In this document: in pieces, positions 17,277-25,904 of the stretch | How positions within the stretch are numbered: position 1 is the first letter of the stretch | Layout of the letters: every line of letters begins with the position of its first letter | Assembly: GCF_011044255.1 (NCBI RefSeq) | Contig: NZ_CP049107.1 | Span: 4,027,001-4,091,000, forward strand | Reading direction: 5' to 3' | DNA from: Rhizorhabdus phycosphaerae | Lineage (GTDB): Bacteria > Pseudomonadota > Alphaproteobacteria > Sphingomonadales > Sphingomonadaceae | DNA length: 64,000 nucleotides | The notes under the pieces: generated by a model | What the model saw: only the letters and a program-made list of their open reading frames with translations | Databases searched by the model: none | What the model was told of the DNA's origin: nothing | Made by a program: the position numbers and the translations under genes

Positions 17277-18625
17277 GCGACCTTCTCGCCATTGGCCGGT
17301 CCGGTATCGTCGCCTATCGGGCGGCGCTGTCGACTGTCGGCGAAAACGTCTCCAATGCGGAGACCGAGGGCTATACCCGCCGCACCGTCCGGCTGGGCGA
17401 ATCCGCCGTCGCGACGTCGAACAACTATCAGTATCGCTCGTCGGCGGTTTTCGGCGGCGTGAGCGTCGCGGCCGTGCAGCGCGTCTACGACAATTATCGC
17501 AGCTCCTATGCGCGTCTCGCCAATTCGGAAGCCGCCAAGGCGGAAGCGAAAGCCACCTGGCTGAACACGGCGGAAGGCGCGCTCGACGATTCGGATGTCG
17601 GTCTTGGCGTCAAGATGGCCTCGGTCTTCACTGCCGCAGAGGAACTCAGCACCGACGTGTCGAGCGACACCAACCGTCGCACCATGCTGACGGCGCTCAC
17701 CGAAGTGACGAACCAGTTCAATAATACGGCGAGCTCGCTCAAGTCCGTCTCCGACGGCCTTGGCTCGGTGGCCGACTCCTCCGTCCAGAAGCTCAATTCC
17801 GACATGGCCAATCTGGTCAAGATCAACGTCGGCCTGCTGCGCGCTTCACCGGGATCGGCGGGGCAGGCGTTGCTTCTCGACCAGCGCGACGCGACGCTCA
17901 AGAGCATCTCGGATGCCATCGGCGTCGAGGTCCGTTTCGAAGACGACGGCCGGGCCGACGTCAGGCTGCTCGGCAACAGCGTGATCAAGCTGGTCGATTC
18001 CAGCGAACCCTATCCGGGCCTGGTCGGCGTCGTGCGGGCCAGCGACGGGCGCTTGTCACTGGTCGCTTCGGGTCTCCAGACCCAGGTCAGCATCACCGCG
18101 CAATCGGGTTCCCTGAGCGGGCTCGTCGAGGCGGCGTCGGCGATCGCGTCCCGACGCGAGGCGGTCGACGCCATCGCGGTCAGTTTCGCGAGCACGCTCA
18201 ACAGCTGGAACCAGGCGGGCATCGACCGGAACGGCGCTGCCGGCGCGGCGCTCTTAAGTGGCACGAACGCCGCCGATCTGAGTGTCGCCACGAGCGACCT
18301 GTCGAAGATCGCCGCGGCCTCGACCTCCGGCGTGGCCAATGGCAACGCCCTCGATCTCAAGACAACGCGCAATTCGAACGGGCCAGAGGCGAAATGGTCG
18401 CTGCTGGTGTCGATCCACTCGCAGGCTGTGTCTTCCGCCAATGCCGAGAAGACAGCTGCGGCCACTTACAGGGACGGAGCGATGCAGGCGCTCGACGAGG
18501 TCACCGGCATCGACCTCGACGTCGAGGCGGCCCAGCTGCTGCGATACCAACAAGCTTATAGCGGCTCCGCGCGGATCATCCAGGTCGCGAAGGAAATGCT
18601 GCAGGACATTCTGGGTCTGTTCTAA
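17273..18625 (+). CDS. flgK: Hook-associated protein FlgK (HAP1)
   Basis: A 450-residue junction protein between hook and filament. GTG start at 17273 inside the flgJ stop. The N-terminal helix is RSGIVAYRAALSTVGENVSN with AETEGYTRRTVRL, and the C-terminal VTGIDLDVEAAQLLRYQQAY followed by SGSARIIQVAKEMLQDILGL is diagnostic of FlgK. The length is at the shorter end for the family, because the central variable region is reduced. Confidence 0.95.
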   Translation: MSDLLAIGRSGIVAYRAALSTVGENVSNAETEGYTRRTVRLGESAVATSNNYQYRSSAVFGGVSVAAVQRVYDNYRSSYARLANSEAAKAEAKATWLNTAEGALDDSDVGLGVKMASVFTAAEELSTDVSSDTNRRTMLTALTEVTNQFNNTASSLKSVSDGLGSVADSSVQKLNSDMANLVKINVGLLRASPGSAGQALLLDQRDATLKSISDAIGVEVRFEDDGRADVRLLGNSVIKLVDSSEPYPGLVGVVRASDGRLSLVASGLQTQVSITAQSGSLSGLVEAASAIASRREAVDAIAVSFASTLNSWNQAGIDRNGAAGAALLSGTNAADLSVATSDLSKIAAASTSGVANGNALDLKTTRNSNGPEAKWSLLVSIHSQAVSSANAEKTAAATYRDGAMQALDEVTGIDLDVEAAQLLRYQQAYSGSARIIQVAKEMLQDILGLF

Positions 18626-18637
18626 GGGAAGACATCG

Positions 18638-19495
18638 GTGATCACCGCAACACGCTACCGCGCTCAGGTCGAGATCAACCGGCAGTCGCAGCTGGGCGAG
18701 GAGATCGCCAAGGCGCAGGCGGCCATCTCTACCGGCAAACGCATCGACAAGCCGTCGGACGATCCCATCGCGGCCGCTCGCGTCGCGGAGATCCGGCGTG
18801 CACAGGCGGACCAGACCGTCTGGTCGCGCAATATCCAGACCGCCAAATCGGTTGCCGCGCAGGTCGATACGGCGATGGGTACCGCCTATGATATCTTCAA
18901 TCGGGTCAAGGAGCTGACGCTGGCGGGCGCCAGTGAATCGGTTTCCTCGATCGATCGGCAGGCGATGGTGCAGGAGTTGAGTTCGCTGCGCACCCAGCTT
19001 TCCAATCTCCAGATCGAGACGACCCCAACCGGACAGGATCTGTTCCCGGTCGACGCGCCGCTGCTGGTGTCGACATCGGCCACCCAGCGCCTTCCCGCGA
19101 CGACACAACGATCGACCATGTTCGATGGGCTCAGCTACACGCACGGTGTCGCCTCGCTCGACTGGGCGATCGGGTCCGCGATCGATGCGATTTCCACCGA
19201 CGATGTCGCCACCCGACGTACGCTGGCCAATGCCAGCCTGACCGACATCGACACTGCCATCAACCATGTCACCAATCAGCGCGCCGCGCAGGGCGTTCGC
19301 ATGGCGCAGTTGGACACGGCGGCCGATACCGTAGAGGCGGCGGCAACGCAGTTGTCCGAGGAACGCAGCTCGCTCGAGGATACCGACGTGGCGGCGACGG
19401 TCATGAAGCTGAATGCCCGAACTCTCAGCCTGCAGGCCGCGCAAATGGCCTTTGCCAAGGTCAACAGTAACACTTTGTTCGACTATCTCCGCTAA
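18638..19495 (+). CDS. flgL: Hook-filament junction protein FlgL (HAP3)
   Basis: A 285-residue flagellin-like junction protein. It starts with GTG at 18638 (MITATRYRAQVEINRQSQLG), preceded by AAGGGAAGA. The N-terminal domain has the flagellin/FlgL signature ISTGKRIDKPSDDPIAAARV. The C-terminal helix VAATVMKLNARTLSLQAAQM with AFAKVNSNTLFDYLR is flagellin-like. It lies 12 bp after flgK. Position and length favour FlgL over a flagellin. Confidence 0.93.
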   Translation: MITATRYRAQVEINRQSQLGEEIAKAQAAISTGKRIDKPSDDPIAAARVAEIRRAQADQTVWSRNIQTAKSVAAQVDTAMGTAYDIFNRVKELTLAGASESVSSIDRQAMVQELSSLRTQLSNLQIETTPTGQDLFPVDAPLLVSTSATQRLPATTQRSTMFDGLSYTHGVASLDWAIGSAIDAISTDDVATRRTLANASLTDIDTAINHVTNQRAAQGVRMAQLDTAADTVEAAATQLSEERSSLEDTDVAATVMKLNARTLSLQAAQMAFAKVNSNTLFDYLR

Positions 19496-19513
19496 ATTCG
19501 AAATCACGGCCGG

Positions 19514-19540
19514 TAAAGAACAGGCTTAGCCGGCCGTTAA
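19514..19540 (+). promoter_or_regulatory. Sigma28 (FliA) promoter of motAB, overlapping a hairpin
   Basis: TAAA at 19514-19517, a 15-bp spacer and GCCGTTAA at 19533-19540 match the FliA consensus TAAA-N15-GCCGATAA with one mismatch. It lies 65 bp before motA and 18 bp after the flgL stop. ACGGCCGG (19506-19513) and CCGGCCGT (19530-19537) form an 8-bp inverted repeat around the -35 and spacer, so the same DNA could act as a weak terminator for flgL transcripts. Confidence 0.75.
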
Positions 19541-19605
19541 CGATATTCGGGAAGCAGGCGCCGGCGGGCGCCGCATCAGAAGATTTCGCGTGGGAGTGAA
19601 CGCGC

Positions 19606-20469
19606 ATGTTCGCAGCTATTGGTCTCGTCGTCCTCATGGCCATGGTGTTTGGTGGTTTCGCCATCACCGGGGGTGACCTGGGGCCCGTGATGCACGCGAT
19701 CCCGCACGAAATGCTGATCATCGGCGGCGCCGCCGTCGGCGCGATCATCGCCGGCAATTCGATGAAGGAGCTCAAGGCCTTCGGCGGCGGCTTCGGCAAG
19801 GTCTTCAAGGGCCCGACCTACAACAAGAAGGACTATCTCGACGTCATCTTCCTCGTCTCGACGCTGATGAAGAAGCTGCGCACCGAGGGGCCGGTCGCAC
19901 TCGAGCCCCACATCGAGGACCCCAAGGCGTCGACCCTGTTCGCCGAATATCCGAAGCTGTTGAAGGACAGCACCCTGATCCACATGATCACCGACACGTT
20001 GCGCCTGGTGGTGATCTCGTCCGGAACGCTCGACCCGATGGCGGTCGAGGACGTGATGGACAATGCGCTGAAGACACACCACCACGACGCGATCAAGCCC
20101 GCCGACATGATGCAGAACCTGGCGGACTCGCTGCCGGCACTGGGCATCGTCGCGGCGGTTCTGGGCGTCGTGAAGACGATGGGATCGATCGACAAGCCGC
20201 CGGCGATCCTCGGCGCGATGATCGGCTCGGCACTTGTCGGTACCTTTCTCGGCATTCTTCTCGCCTACGGCATCGTCGCGCCCTTCGCAGGCCGCTGCCG
20301 CCAGGTGATCGAGGCCGACGCCGCCATCTACGGCGTGGTCAAGCAGATCATCATCGCCTCGCTGCACGGTCATCCGCTGCCGCTGGTGATCGAGGCCGCC
20401 CGGTCGGGCATCTCGCATGAGAACCAGCCCGCCTTCGCCGACGTCTTCGACGGCATGCGCGGGCGTTGA
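19606..20469 (+). CDS. motA: Flagellar motor stator protein MotA
   Basis: A 287-residue four-helix stator subunit that, with MotB, conducts protons to drive rotation. It has N-terminal helices, the cytoplasmic loop with FAEYPKLLKDSTLIHMITDT, and the two channel helices. These are NLADSLPALGIVAAVLGVVK (with the conserved Pro) and GSALVGTFLGILLAYGIVAP. Full length for MotA and clearly distinct from the shorter MotA-like protein at 9.8-10.5 kb. It is followed 29 bp later by motB and preceded by a sigma28-type promoter, the usual control for late motility genes. Confidence 0.97.
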   Translation: MFAAIGLVVLMAMVFGGFAITGGDLGPVMHAIPHEMLIIGGAAVGAIIAGNSMKELKAFGGGFGKVFKGPTYNKKDYLDVIFLVSTLMKKLRTEGPVALEPHIEDPKASTLFAEYPKLLKDSTLIHMITDTLRLVVISSGTLDPMAVEDVMDNALKTHHHDAIKPADMMQNLADSLPALGIVAAVLGVVKTMGSIDKPPAILGAMIGSALVGTFLGILLAYGIVAPFAGRCRQVIEADAAIYGVVKQIIIASLHGHPLPLVIEAARSGISHENQPAFADVFDGMRGR

Positions 20470-20498
20470 GCCTCGCCTCTCTAAGGATATCCTGATCC

Positions 20499-21500
20499 AT
20501 GGCGCAGTCGCCTTCCAAGCGGGGCAAGAACGAGCCCGAACCCAGACCGATCATCATCAAGAAGATCATCGCGGACGGGCATGGCGGCCATCATGGCGGC
20601 GCCTGGAAGGTGGCCTATGCCGACTTCGTGACGGCGATGATGGCCTTCTTCCTGCTGATGTGGATCCTCGGCGCGACGACCGAGAAGCAGCGCAAGGGCA
20701 TCGCCGACTATTTCACGCCGACGCTGGTCCAGCTCAAGGAAAAGAGCGCGGGCGCCAACGGCCTCTTCGGTGGCGAGTCGATAGTCGACCGCGACAATTA
20801 CCCGCACCGCGCGGCGCAGACGGGGTCCAAGTCCATCACGATCCCGAAGGACGCCACCGGTGGCGATTCGGAGGGCAGCGGATCGATGCGTTCGCGCGAC
20901 CGCGCGGCCTTCCAGAAGCTCAAGCAGATGCTCGAGGAGAAAATGGCGAAGACGCCCGGCATGGGCGGGCTCGCCAAGGCCGTGCGGATGGTCGAGACGC
21001 GCGAGGGGCTCCGGATCGATCTCGTCGATCAGGCCGATTTCGCGATGTTCAAGTCGGGCACCGATCAGTTGTCGGCCAAAGCGCTCGAACTGATGAAGCA
21101 GGTCGCAGAGGTTACCAACTTCGCGGACAATTCCGTCATCGTCCGTGGCCATACCGACGCGATGCCCTATTCCAAGGGGCGCACCGTCAACAACTGGACA
21201 TTGTCTGCCGCACGGGCGGAGTCCACGCGCAAGGCCCTGTCCGGTTTCGGCGTGGCGGATAGCCGCTTCCTGCGGATCGAGGGCGTTGCCGACCGCGAGC
21301 CCTATACTGCCGAAGATCCCTATGATCCGCGCAATCGCCGCATGTCGATCACGCTGGCATGGTCGGATATGCAGCCCGGCTTCGGGGACGCCCCCGCCGT
21401 GGAAACGCCGGTTGATCTGATGGCGGGCAGCGGCCCAAGCGACCCCACGGCGATGCCCGCCGCCGCAAAGGCGCAACTGGCGGCGAAGGCTCCGCGCTGA
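20499..21500 (+). CDS. motB: Flagellar motor stator protein MotB
   Basis: A 333-residue stator subunit. One membrane helix, WKVAYADFVTAMMAFFLLMW, carries the proton-binding Asp42. A plug/linker region (EKQRKGIADYFTPTLVQLKE) and a periplasmic OmpA-like domain (about 175-290) follow. That domain has an intact peptidoglycan-binding motif VRGHTDAMPYSKGRTVNNWT and LSAARAESTRKAL. A long Pro/Ala-rich C-terminal tail follows. It pairs with motA immediately upstream. Confidence 0.97.
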   Translation: MAQSPSKRGKNEPEPRPIIIKKIIADGHGGHHGGAWKVAYADFVTAMMAFFLLMWILGATTEKQRKGIADYFTPTLVQLKEKSAGANGLFGGESIVDRDNYPHRAAQTGSKSITIPKDATGGDSEGSGSMRSRDRAAFQKLKQMLEEKMAKTPGMGGLAKAVRMVETREGLRIDLVDQADFAMFKSGTDQLSAKALELMKQVAEVTNFADNSVIVRGHTDAMPYSKGRTVNNWTLSAARAESTRKALSGFGVADSRFLRIEGVADREPYTAEDPYDPRNRRMSITLAWSDMQPGFGDAPAVETPVDLMAGSGPSDPTAMPAAAKAQLAAKAPR

Positions 21501-21528
21501 CGACAGGCCCGTTCGGTCAGTCCGAGCG

Positions 21529-22404
21529 TCAGGCGTCGCGGCTGCTGTCGTAGATGGTCGCGTCGCCGCCCGAGGCGAGCATGAGATAGGCGAGCCGGGC
21601 GTTCGACGGATTGGGCTTGAGCAGGTTCATGCGCTGGCCCTGCTCCATCATGGCGAGCATCTCGGCCGTGTCGGTGGCGGGAACCGCCATGCCGTCGCCT
21701 TCGAAGACTTCGCTGGCATAAGCCAGGCGCAGCGATTCCGCCGAGCCCGGACCGGCAGGGCTGGTCGTCAGCGGCGCCCCCCGGTCGTCGATCTTGCGTG
21801 CCATCAGCGCATAGACTTCCGAGAGCGAGCGGGCCTGCCCGCCGCCGTCGTAGAAGATCGAGTGATTGGCGCGCGCTTCGCGCGGAAACAGAGCGGCGGC
21901 AGAGGTGCCGGGTTGGGCATCGGCCGCCTTTAGAAAGCGCGTCGCGCCTTCGAGGCCGAGGAAATGGGCGAAATAGAGATCGGCAGAGCGCGGTTGGCGG
22001 CCGAGGGCGTTCTCTAGGCCCTGCGCATTGTCGCTCGCGAACTCGGCCGCCATCAGCGACGATGCGTCGGGATCGTTCCTCAGGCCCATGACCTGCTGGC
22101 GTATGTCGGCATCGACTGTCCAGCTACCGTCGGACCGTCGGCGGATCGCCTCCGCCGCCCAGCCCAGGCCGTGTTTCGCGCCGTATGTCTTGACCGCGCC
22201 GAGCCAGCTCTGGTCGATGAACTGAAACAGGCCGCCGGCCGAACTCGATTGTGCCTTGGCCTGGGGGTTCAGGCCGCTTTCCGATTTCGCCTGGTTGAGC
22301 AGATAGGTGAAGTCGACGCCCACGCGCTGGGCCGCGCGTCCGATCGCGTCGCGCACGGCGTTGACGTCACGCGTCGTGCGGCTGCCGATGGTCGGCCAGG
22401 TCAT
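21529..22404 (-). CDS. Soluble lytic transglycosylase, probably flagellum-associated
   Basis: A 291-residue SLT/goose-lysozyme-fold protein that would cut peptidoglycan glycan strands. Catalytic Glu42 lies in QAKSESGLNPQAKAQSSSAG, followed by GGLFQFIDQSWLGAVKTYG. There is no N-terminal signal peptide: the catalytic domain starts almost at residue 12. Given its place at the end of the flagellar cluster and a FlgJ that lacks a muramidase domain, it is likely the enzyme that opens the wall for the rod, perhaps exported by the flagellar apparatus. The C-terminal about 130 residues are unassigned. Confidence 0.85.
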   Translation of the reverse strand: MTWPTIGSRTTRDVNAVRDAIGRAAQRVGVDFTYLLNQAKSESGLNPQAKAQSSSAGGLFQFIDQSWLGAVKTYGAKHGLGWAAEAIRRRSDGSWTVDADIRQQVMGLRNDPDASSLMAAEFASDNAQGLENALGRQPRSADLYFAHFLGLEGATRFLKAADAQPGTSAAALFPREARANHSIFYDGGGQARSLSEVYALMARKIDDRGAPLTTSPAGPGSAESLRLAYASEVFEGDGMAVPATDTAEMLAMMEQGQRMNLLKPNPSNARLAYLMLASGGDATIYDSSRDA

Positions 22405-22458
22405 GGACGGCGTCCCGTTAACATCCCTTAATTGTCGCCCAGGATGGTTAACGAAAGC

Positions 22459-23439
22459 TTATCGCGCCTCTAAGACATAGGTCGATAAGGCAGGCGTCGG
22501 GATGGTCGCGGGCTCGGCCGCTTCGCGACACCGACTTTGCTGTCGGCGCAAGCGCTCCTCCAGCCGCAGATTGCTCTCGCGGAAGCGGTGCCCAATTGCC
22601 TGAATGAGCGTGGCGGGCATGATCTCGTCCGCGCGCGCCGGGCGGCCGGACCAACCCGAGGCAGCGAGGCGGCGCATGGCCCGTCTGCTGATCTTGTACC
22701 ATCCCGGCACGTGCAGCAGGCAGCTCTTGTCGGCAACCGCTCTTCGGGTCAGGAAATTGGCCATTCGCATCGCCAGAAGCGCGGCAAGACCGAGGCCCGG
22801 ATTGACGATGTTCAGCTCGATTTCGTCGATGGCGACGTCAAGCCCGTGCCGGCGCGCATAGCGCGTCAGGAAGGCGCGCCTGTCGGCGCGAAAGTCCTCA
22901 TAACGATAGACGTGCACCCTCTCTTCCCCGAACAGCGTGTCGTAATGCGCGATCAGCCGGTCATAGGCGAAATGCTCGAAGCGAAACCGGGGAATCTCGT
23001 CGCGCTCGGGCGCCCGGGGGCCGAGCCTCTCGCCGCCGAAGAGATAGCGATCGATGGCGTGCGTTCCGCCGCCCTTCACATATTGAACATAGGCCGAAGC
23101 AATGGCCTCGAGCTGATCGCGAATGAAGATGACGATATGCGCGTCCGGATAGGCGGCCCGGATCCGGAGAGCCATGTCCTTCGACTGGCAACCTGCGAGC
23201 CCGCCGCTGTGGAGCCCGCCCGTCAGATTCTCCTCGCAGCAGATCAGGCCTTCATATCGTTCGCCGATGACATGGCGGGCCTGGGCGGGGTCGAAGTGCA
23301 GCGCGTGTGGTGCAAGAAATGCGCTGCGGACCTTTACCTGCGGAACATAGCGGCGGTTTCGGACCCGGGGATAGAAGACCTGCTGAAACCAGCTGGTGGC
23401 CGTCTTGTGGTAGCCGATGTGAAAAAGCGGAGCGTTCAT
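22459..23439 (-). CDS. Sulfotransferase-family protein
   Basis: A 326-residue cytoplasmic-looking protein with the two PAPS-binding signatures of sulfotransferases. These are the N-terminal 5'-phosphosulfate loop HIGYHKTATSWFQQVF and the 3'-phosphate strand-helix HIVIFIRDQLEAIASAYVQY. It would transfer sulfate from PAPS to a sugar hydroxyl, although the acceptor is unknown. The start overlaps the upstream glycosyltransferase stop by 4 bp (ATGA), placing it in an exopolysaccharide/capsule transcription unit. The C-terminal third is Arg-rich and not clearly part of the fold. Confidence 0.82.
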   Translation of the reverse strand: MNAPLFHIGYHKTATSWFQQVFYPRVRNRRYVPQVKVRSAFLAPHALHFDPAQARHVIGERYEGLICCEENLTGGLHSGGLAGCQSKDMALRIRAAYPDAHIVIFIRDQLEAIASAYVQYVKGGGTHAIDRYLFGGERLGPRAPERDEIPRFRFEHFAYDRLIAHYDTLFGEERVHVYRYEDFRADRRAFLTRYARRHGLDVAIDEIELNIVNPGLGLAALLAMRMANFLTRRAVADKSCLLHVPGWYKISRRAMRRLAASGWSGRPARADEIMPATLIQAIGHRFRESNLRLEERLRRQQSRCREAAEPATIPTPALSTYVLEAR

Positions 23440-24593
23440 CGCTGCACCAAGGGTTCGGATATGATCCTTTCGGTTGAGCCTCCGCCCTGGAGAGGGGCGC
23501 CAAGGGCAAGCCGGCAGTGGCGCTGCCAGTCGAGCGCTTTCGCCGCCCAGTCCATTGCCCGCAGGCCGATCGAGAGGCGCAGCTCGACATCCCGCAGCAG
23601 CGTTTCGAGAGCGGCCGCAACATCATCGATCGAGCGGCCGTCGACGATCAGGCCGGTGTCGTTGTCGCGCACCAGTTCCGCCGGACCTCCTTCCCGGCCG
23701 ACGATGCAGGCGAGACCATGCGCCATGGCATCTGCCACGCTTATTCCGAAGCCTTCGAACTCGGCCCCGTCTTCGAGCGAGATCTGGGGGTGGAGAAAGA
23801 TATCTGACGATCCGTAGAGCTGCCGCAGCTCCCGCTCGGGCACATAGCCGAGCAGCCGGATCGAGCGTCCTACGCCGAAGCCGTCGATCAACGCCTGAAG
23901 CTCCAGCAGGTCTTCGCCCCGGCCGGCAATCCGATATTCGAAGCGGTAGCCGAGCTTCAGGAGCGACGCCGCAGCGGCAATCGCGCCGGCGACGTTCTTC
24001 CGCGGAACCAGGCGGCAGACAGTCAGAATGCGCGGGTGTCCGGCTATATCTTCCGGGCGGCAGCCCTGTGGCTGGTCGCTCCGCATCGTCGTCCCGTTCC
24101 AGGCGGTCACGCATCGTTCCGCGAGCTGCGGCAGCCGCTGAAGCAGGATGTTTCGTGACGTCTCGCTGACGGCCACAATCCGCTGCGCGCGCGACAGAAC
24201 CCATGTCATGAGGCGGAGCGCAGCCGCGCGCGGCCTGCCGATCTCGCGCCCATGCACCGTCACGATCAGCGGAACCCGGAAAGGAAGGGCTGCCAGGGCC
24301 GCCCGCCATGTGCAGGCATGTATCGCCACCGGCCTGTGTCCTTCGCGCCAGGCCTGGCGCATCGCCCGCAGGAGCCGGAAATAGACCATCAACCGCGGCC
24401 CCGGGCCGACATCGACGATCTGGAGCGGACCCTGGGTCATGCGACGCGGACCCGCAGAGGATTTCACGAAGGCGCGGACGCAATGTCCATTTGCGCGATA
24501 GGCTTCGGCGATCCGTTCGGCATAGGTCTGCACGCCGCCCTCGTCCGGGGAGAACACCCTCGATACCACCCAGATCATGCCGCCTTCAGCCAT
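23436..24593 (-). CDS. GT-B glycosyltransferase (family 4-like)
   Basis: A 385-residue nucleotide-sugar glycosyltransferase. N-terminal acceptor domain begins IWVVSRVFSPDEGGVQTYAE, the typical GxGGxxxh loop. The C-terminal donor domain has ILTVCRLVPRKNVAGAIAAA and FGISVADAMAHGLACIVGRE with the GT4 E-x7-E region. Probably adds a hexose to a lipid-linked glycan. It overlaps the upstream transferase gene by 8 bp and the downstream sulfotransferase by 4 bp. Confidence 0.88.
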   Translation of the reverse strand: MAEGGMIWVVSRVFSPDEGGVQTYAERIAEAYRANGHCVRAFVKSSAGPRRMTQGPLQIVDVGPGPRLMVYFRLLRAMRQAWREGHRPVAIHACTWRAALAALPFRVPLIVTVHGREIGRPRAAALRLMTWVLSRAQRIVAVSETSRNILLQRLPQLAERCVTAWNGTTMRSDQPQGCRPEDIAGHPRILTVCRLVPRKNVAGAIAAAASLLKLGYRFEYRIAGRGEDLLELQALIDGFGVGRSIRLLGYVPERELRQLYGSSDIFLHPQISLEDGAEFEGFGISVADAMAHGLACIVGREGGPAELVRDNDTGLIVDGRSIDDVAAALETLLRDVELRLSIGLRAMDWAAKALDWQRHCRLALGAPLQGGGSTERIISEPLVQR

Positions 24594-25779
24594 GACGGGC
24601 CCTTTCCCGCGCGAAGGTGCGGATCACCCGTGCGGCGCGGACGGATGCTGGCTCGCCATGCTCCGCAAAGGTGTCGCGCAGGCCGGCCAATTGTGCCGGC
24701 AGATAGCGGCCATGGCTCGCAAATGCGGCATCGACCGCGTCCATCAGCCTTTCGGGGCTGCGTTCGACCGGACCATAATGCCAGCATCGATAGGACGGAT
24801 CGTCGCGCCAGGCGGGGCCGTGGCTGTCCAGAAGCAGGCAGGGCCGGGGGCGTGCAATATATTCGTAGATCTGGCTGCTGACGTCGCCGATGTAGAGGTC
24901 CGCAATCCGCGTGTAACTCATGTCGCAGGACTGCATGCTGCCGAGATCGACATGGATATGCGGCAGGTCGGCGAAGGGGGCGAGTTTCTCCTCGACCCGT
25001 TTCCGCTGGCGGCGGTCGAACAGCTTGATGTGCGGGGCGACGATCAGGTTGTACCGCTTGTCCGCCGCAAAGCGCCTCAGCAGCGGCTCGCCGAAATGGT
25101 CCCAGGACGAAAGCCCTCGATCGCAGTGTGGATTGTACAGAACGACGGGGCGGCGCTCGGGGAAGATGTGGGGGGCTTCGGGCGATAGCCAGCGTACCGC
25201 GTCGAACTTCGGATAGCCGACGACCTCATGGGCGCCGGGCCGGATGAGGCCAGCTGCCCGGAGCCGTTCGCGCTGCTTGACGCCGGCGACGAGGGCAAAG
25301 TCGAAGCGGGCGATGCGTGGGTCATAGCCGACCGCACGATCACCGGCGCCATGGGCGCTATGGATGAACAGCGGACGTCTGACGCCGAGGCGCCGCAGCA
25401 GCAGGGATGTCCTCTCGGGCATGACGATCGCGTCGTAGCGATCGAGAAAGCGTGCCTGTGCGCACAGCGTCAGCAGCTTGGGCGGGATGGTCGACCCGCC
25501 CGCGCGCGCCAGTGCCGACAGAAACGGCCCCGCCGAAAGACGATGGCCGATCGGGCCTGTCGCCGCCGCCGCCGAAAGGCGACTGGCGAGCTGGAGATGC
25601 GCCTTGCTGGCCGCGACTACGTCGACCGCGAGATCGGGATAGCGCGCCAGTTCCATGGCGATCGGAAGCGCGTGCAGCGCCTGATGCAACTGAGCGTTGA
25701 GCAGGAAGCAGATCTTGAGCCCGCCGCCGGAACCCAGCGGTTTCGACCTGTCGGCGAATGGGGAACTGTCGTGCAGCAT
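24586..25779 (-). CDS. TagB/SpsB-like CDP-glycerol glycerophosphotransferase-type protein
   Basis: A 397-residue GT-B-fold protein resembling CDP-glycerol:polyol-phosphate glycerophosphotransferases. Recognisable parts are LFIHSAHGAGDRAVGYDPRI, FDFALVAGVKQRERLRAAGL and the C-terminal ADLYIGDVSSQIYEYIARPR, equivalent to the S-D-x-L-I-T-D-Y-S-S motif of TagF. The substrate cannot be read from sequence; related Gram-negative proteins act on capsule or O-antigen. First gene of the leftward three-gene set, divergent from the flippase. Confidence 0.65.
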   Translation of the reverse strand: MLHDSSPFADRSKPLGSGGGLKICFLLNAQLHQALHALPIAMELARYPDLAVDVVAASKAHLQLASRLSAAAATGPIGHRLSAGPFLSALARAGGSTIPPKLLTLCAQARFLDRYDAIVMPERTSLLLRRLGVRRPLFIHSAHGAGDRAVGYDPRIARFDFALVAGVKQRERLRAAGLIRPGAHEVVGYPKFDAVRWLSPEAPHIFPERRPVVLYNPHCDRGLSSWDHFGEPLLRRFAADKRYNLIVAPHIKLFDRRQRKRVEEKLAPFADLPHIHVDLGSMQSCDMSYTRIADLYIGDVSSQIYEYIARPRPCLLLDSHGPAWRDDPSYRCWHYGPVERSPERLMDAVDAAFASHGRYLPAQLAGLRDTFAEHGEPASVRAARVIRTFARERARHG

Positions 25780-25853
25780 TTGAGCGTCTCCCGAGGCGGA
25801 GAGCCCATGCTGAAACCGCCTCGTAACCCGCGCATTTCGTCGCGTAGCGCCAT

Positions 25854-25872
25854 TGTTTCAGCGGTTGAAACA
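25854..25872. promoter_or_regulatory. TGTTTCA-N5-TGAAACA operator-like palindrome
   Basis: A perfect 7-bp inverted repeat spaced by 5 bp, in the 125-bp divergent region between the TagB-like gene (start 25779) and the flippase gene (start 25905). A further TGAAAC half-site lies at 25811-25816. Symmetry and position fit a repressor or activator site controlling the polysaccharide locus. The protein that binds it is unknown. Confidence 0.45.
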
Positions 25873-25904
25873 CGCCCGCGACATGGCGGCTTCATTGCTG
25901 GAAC

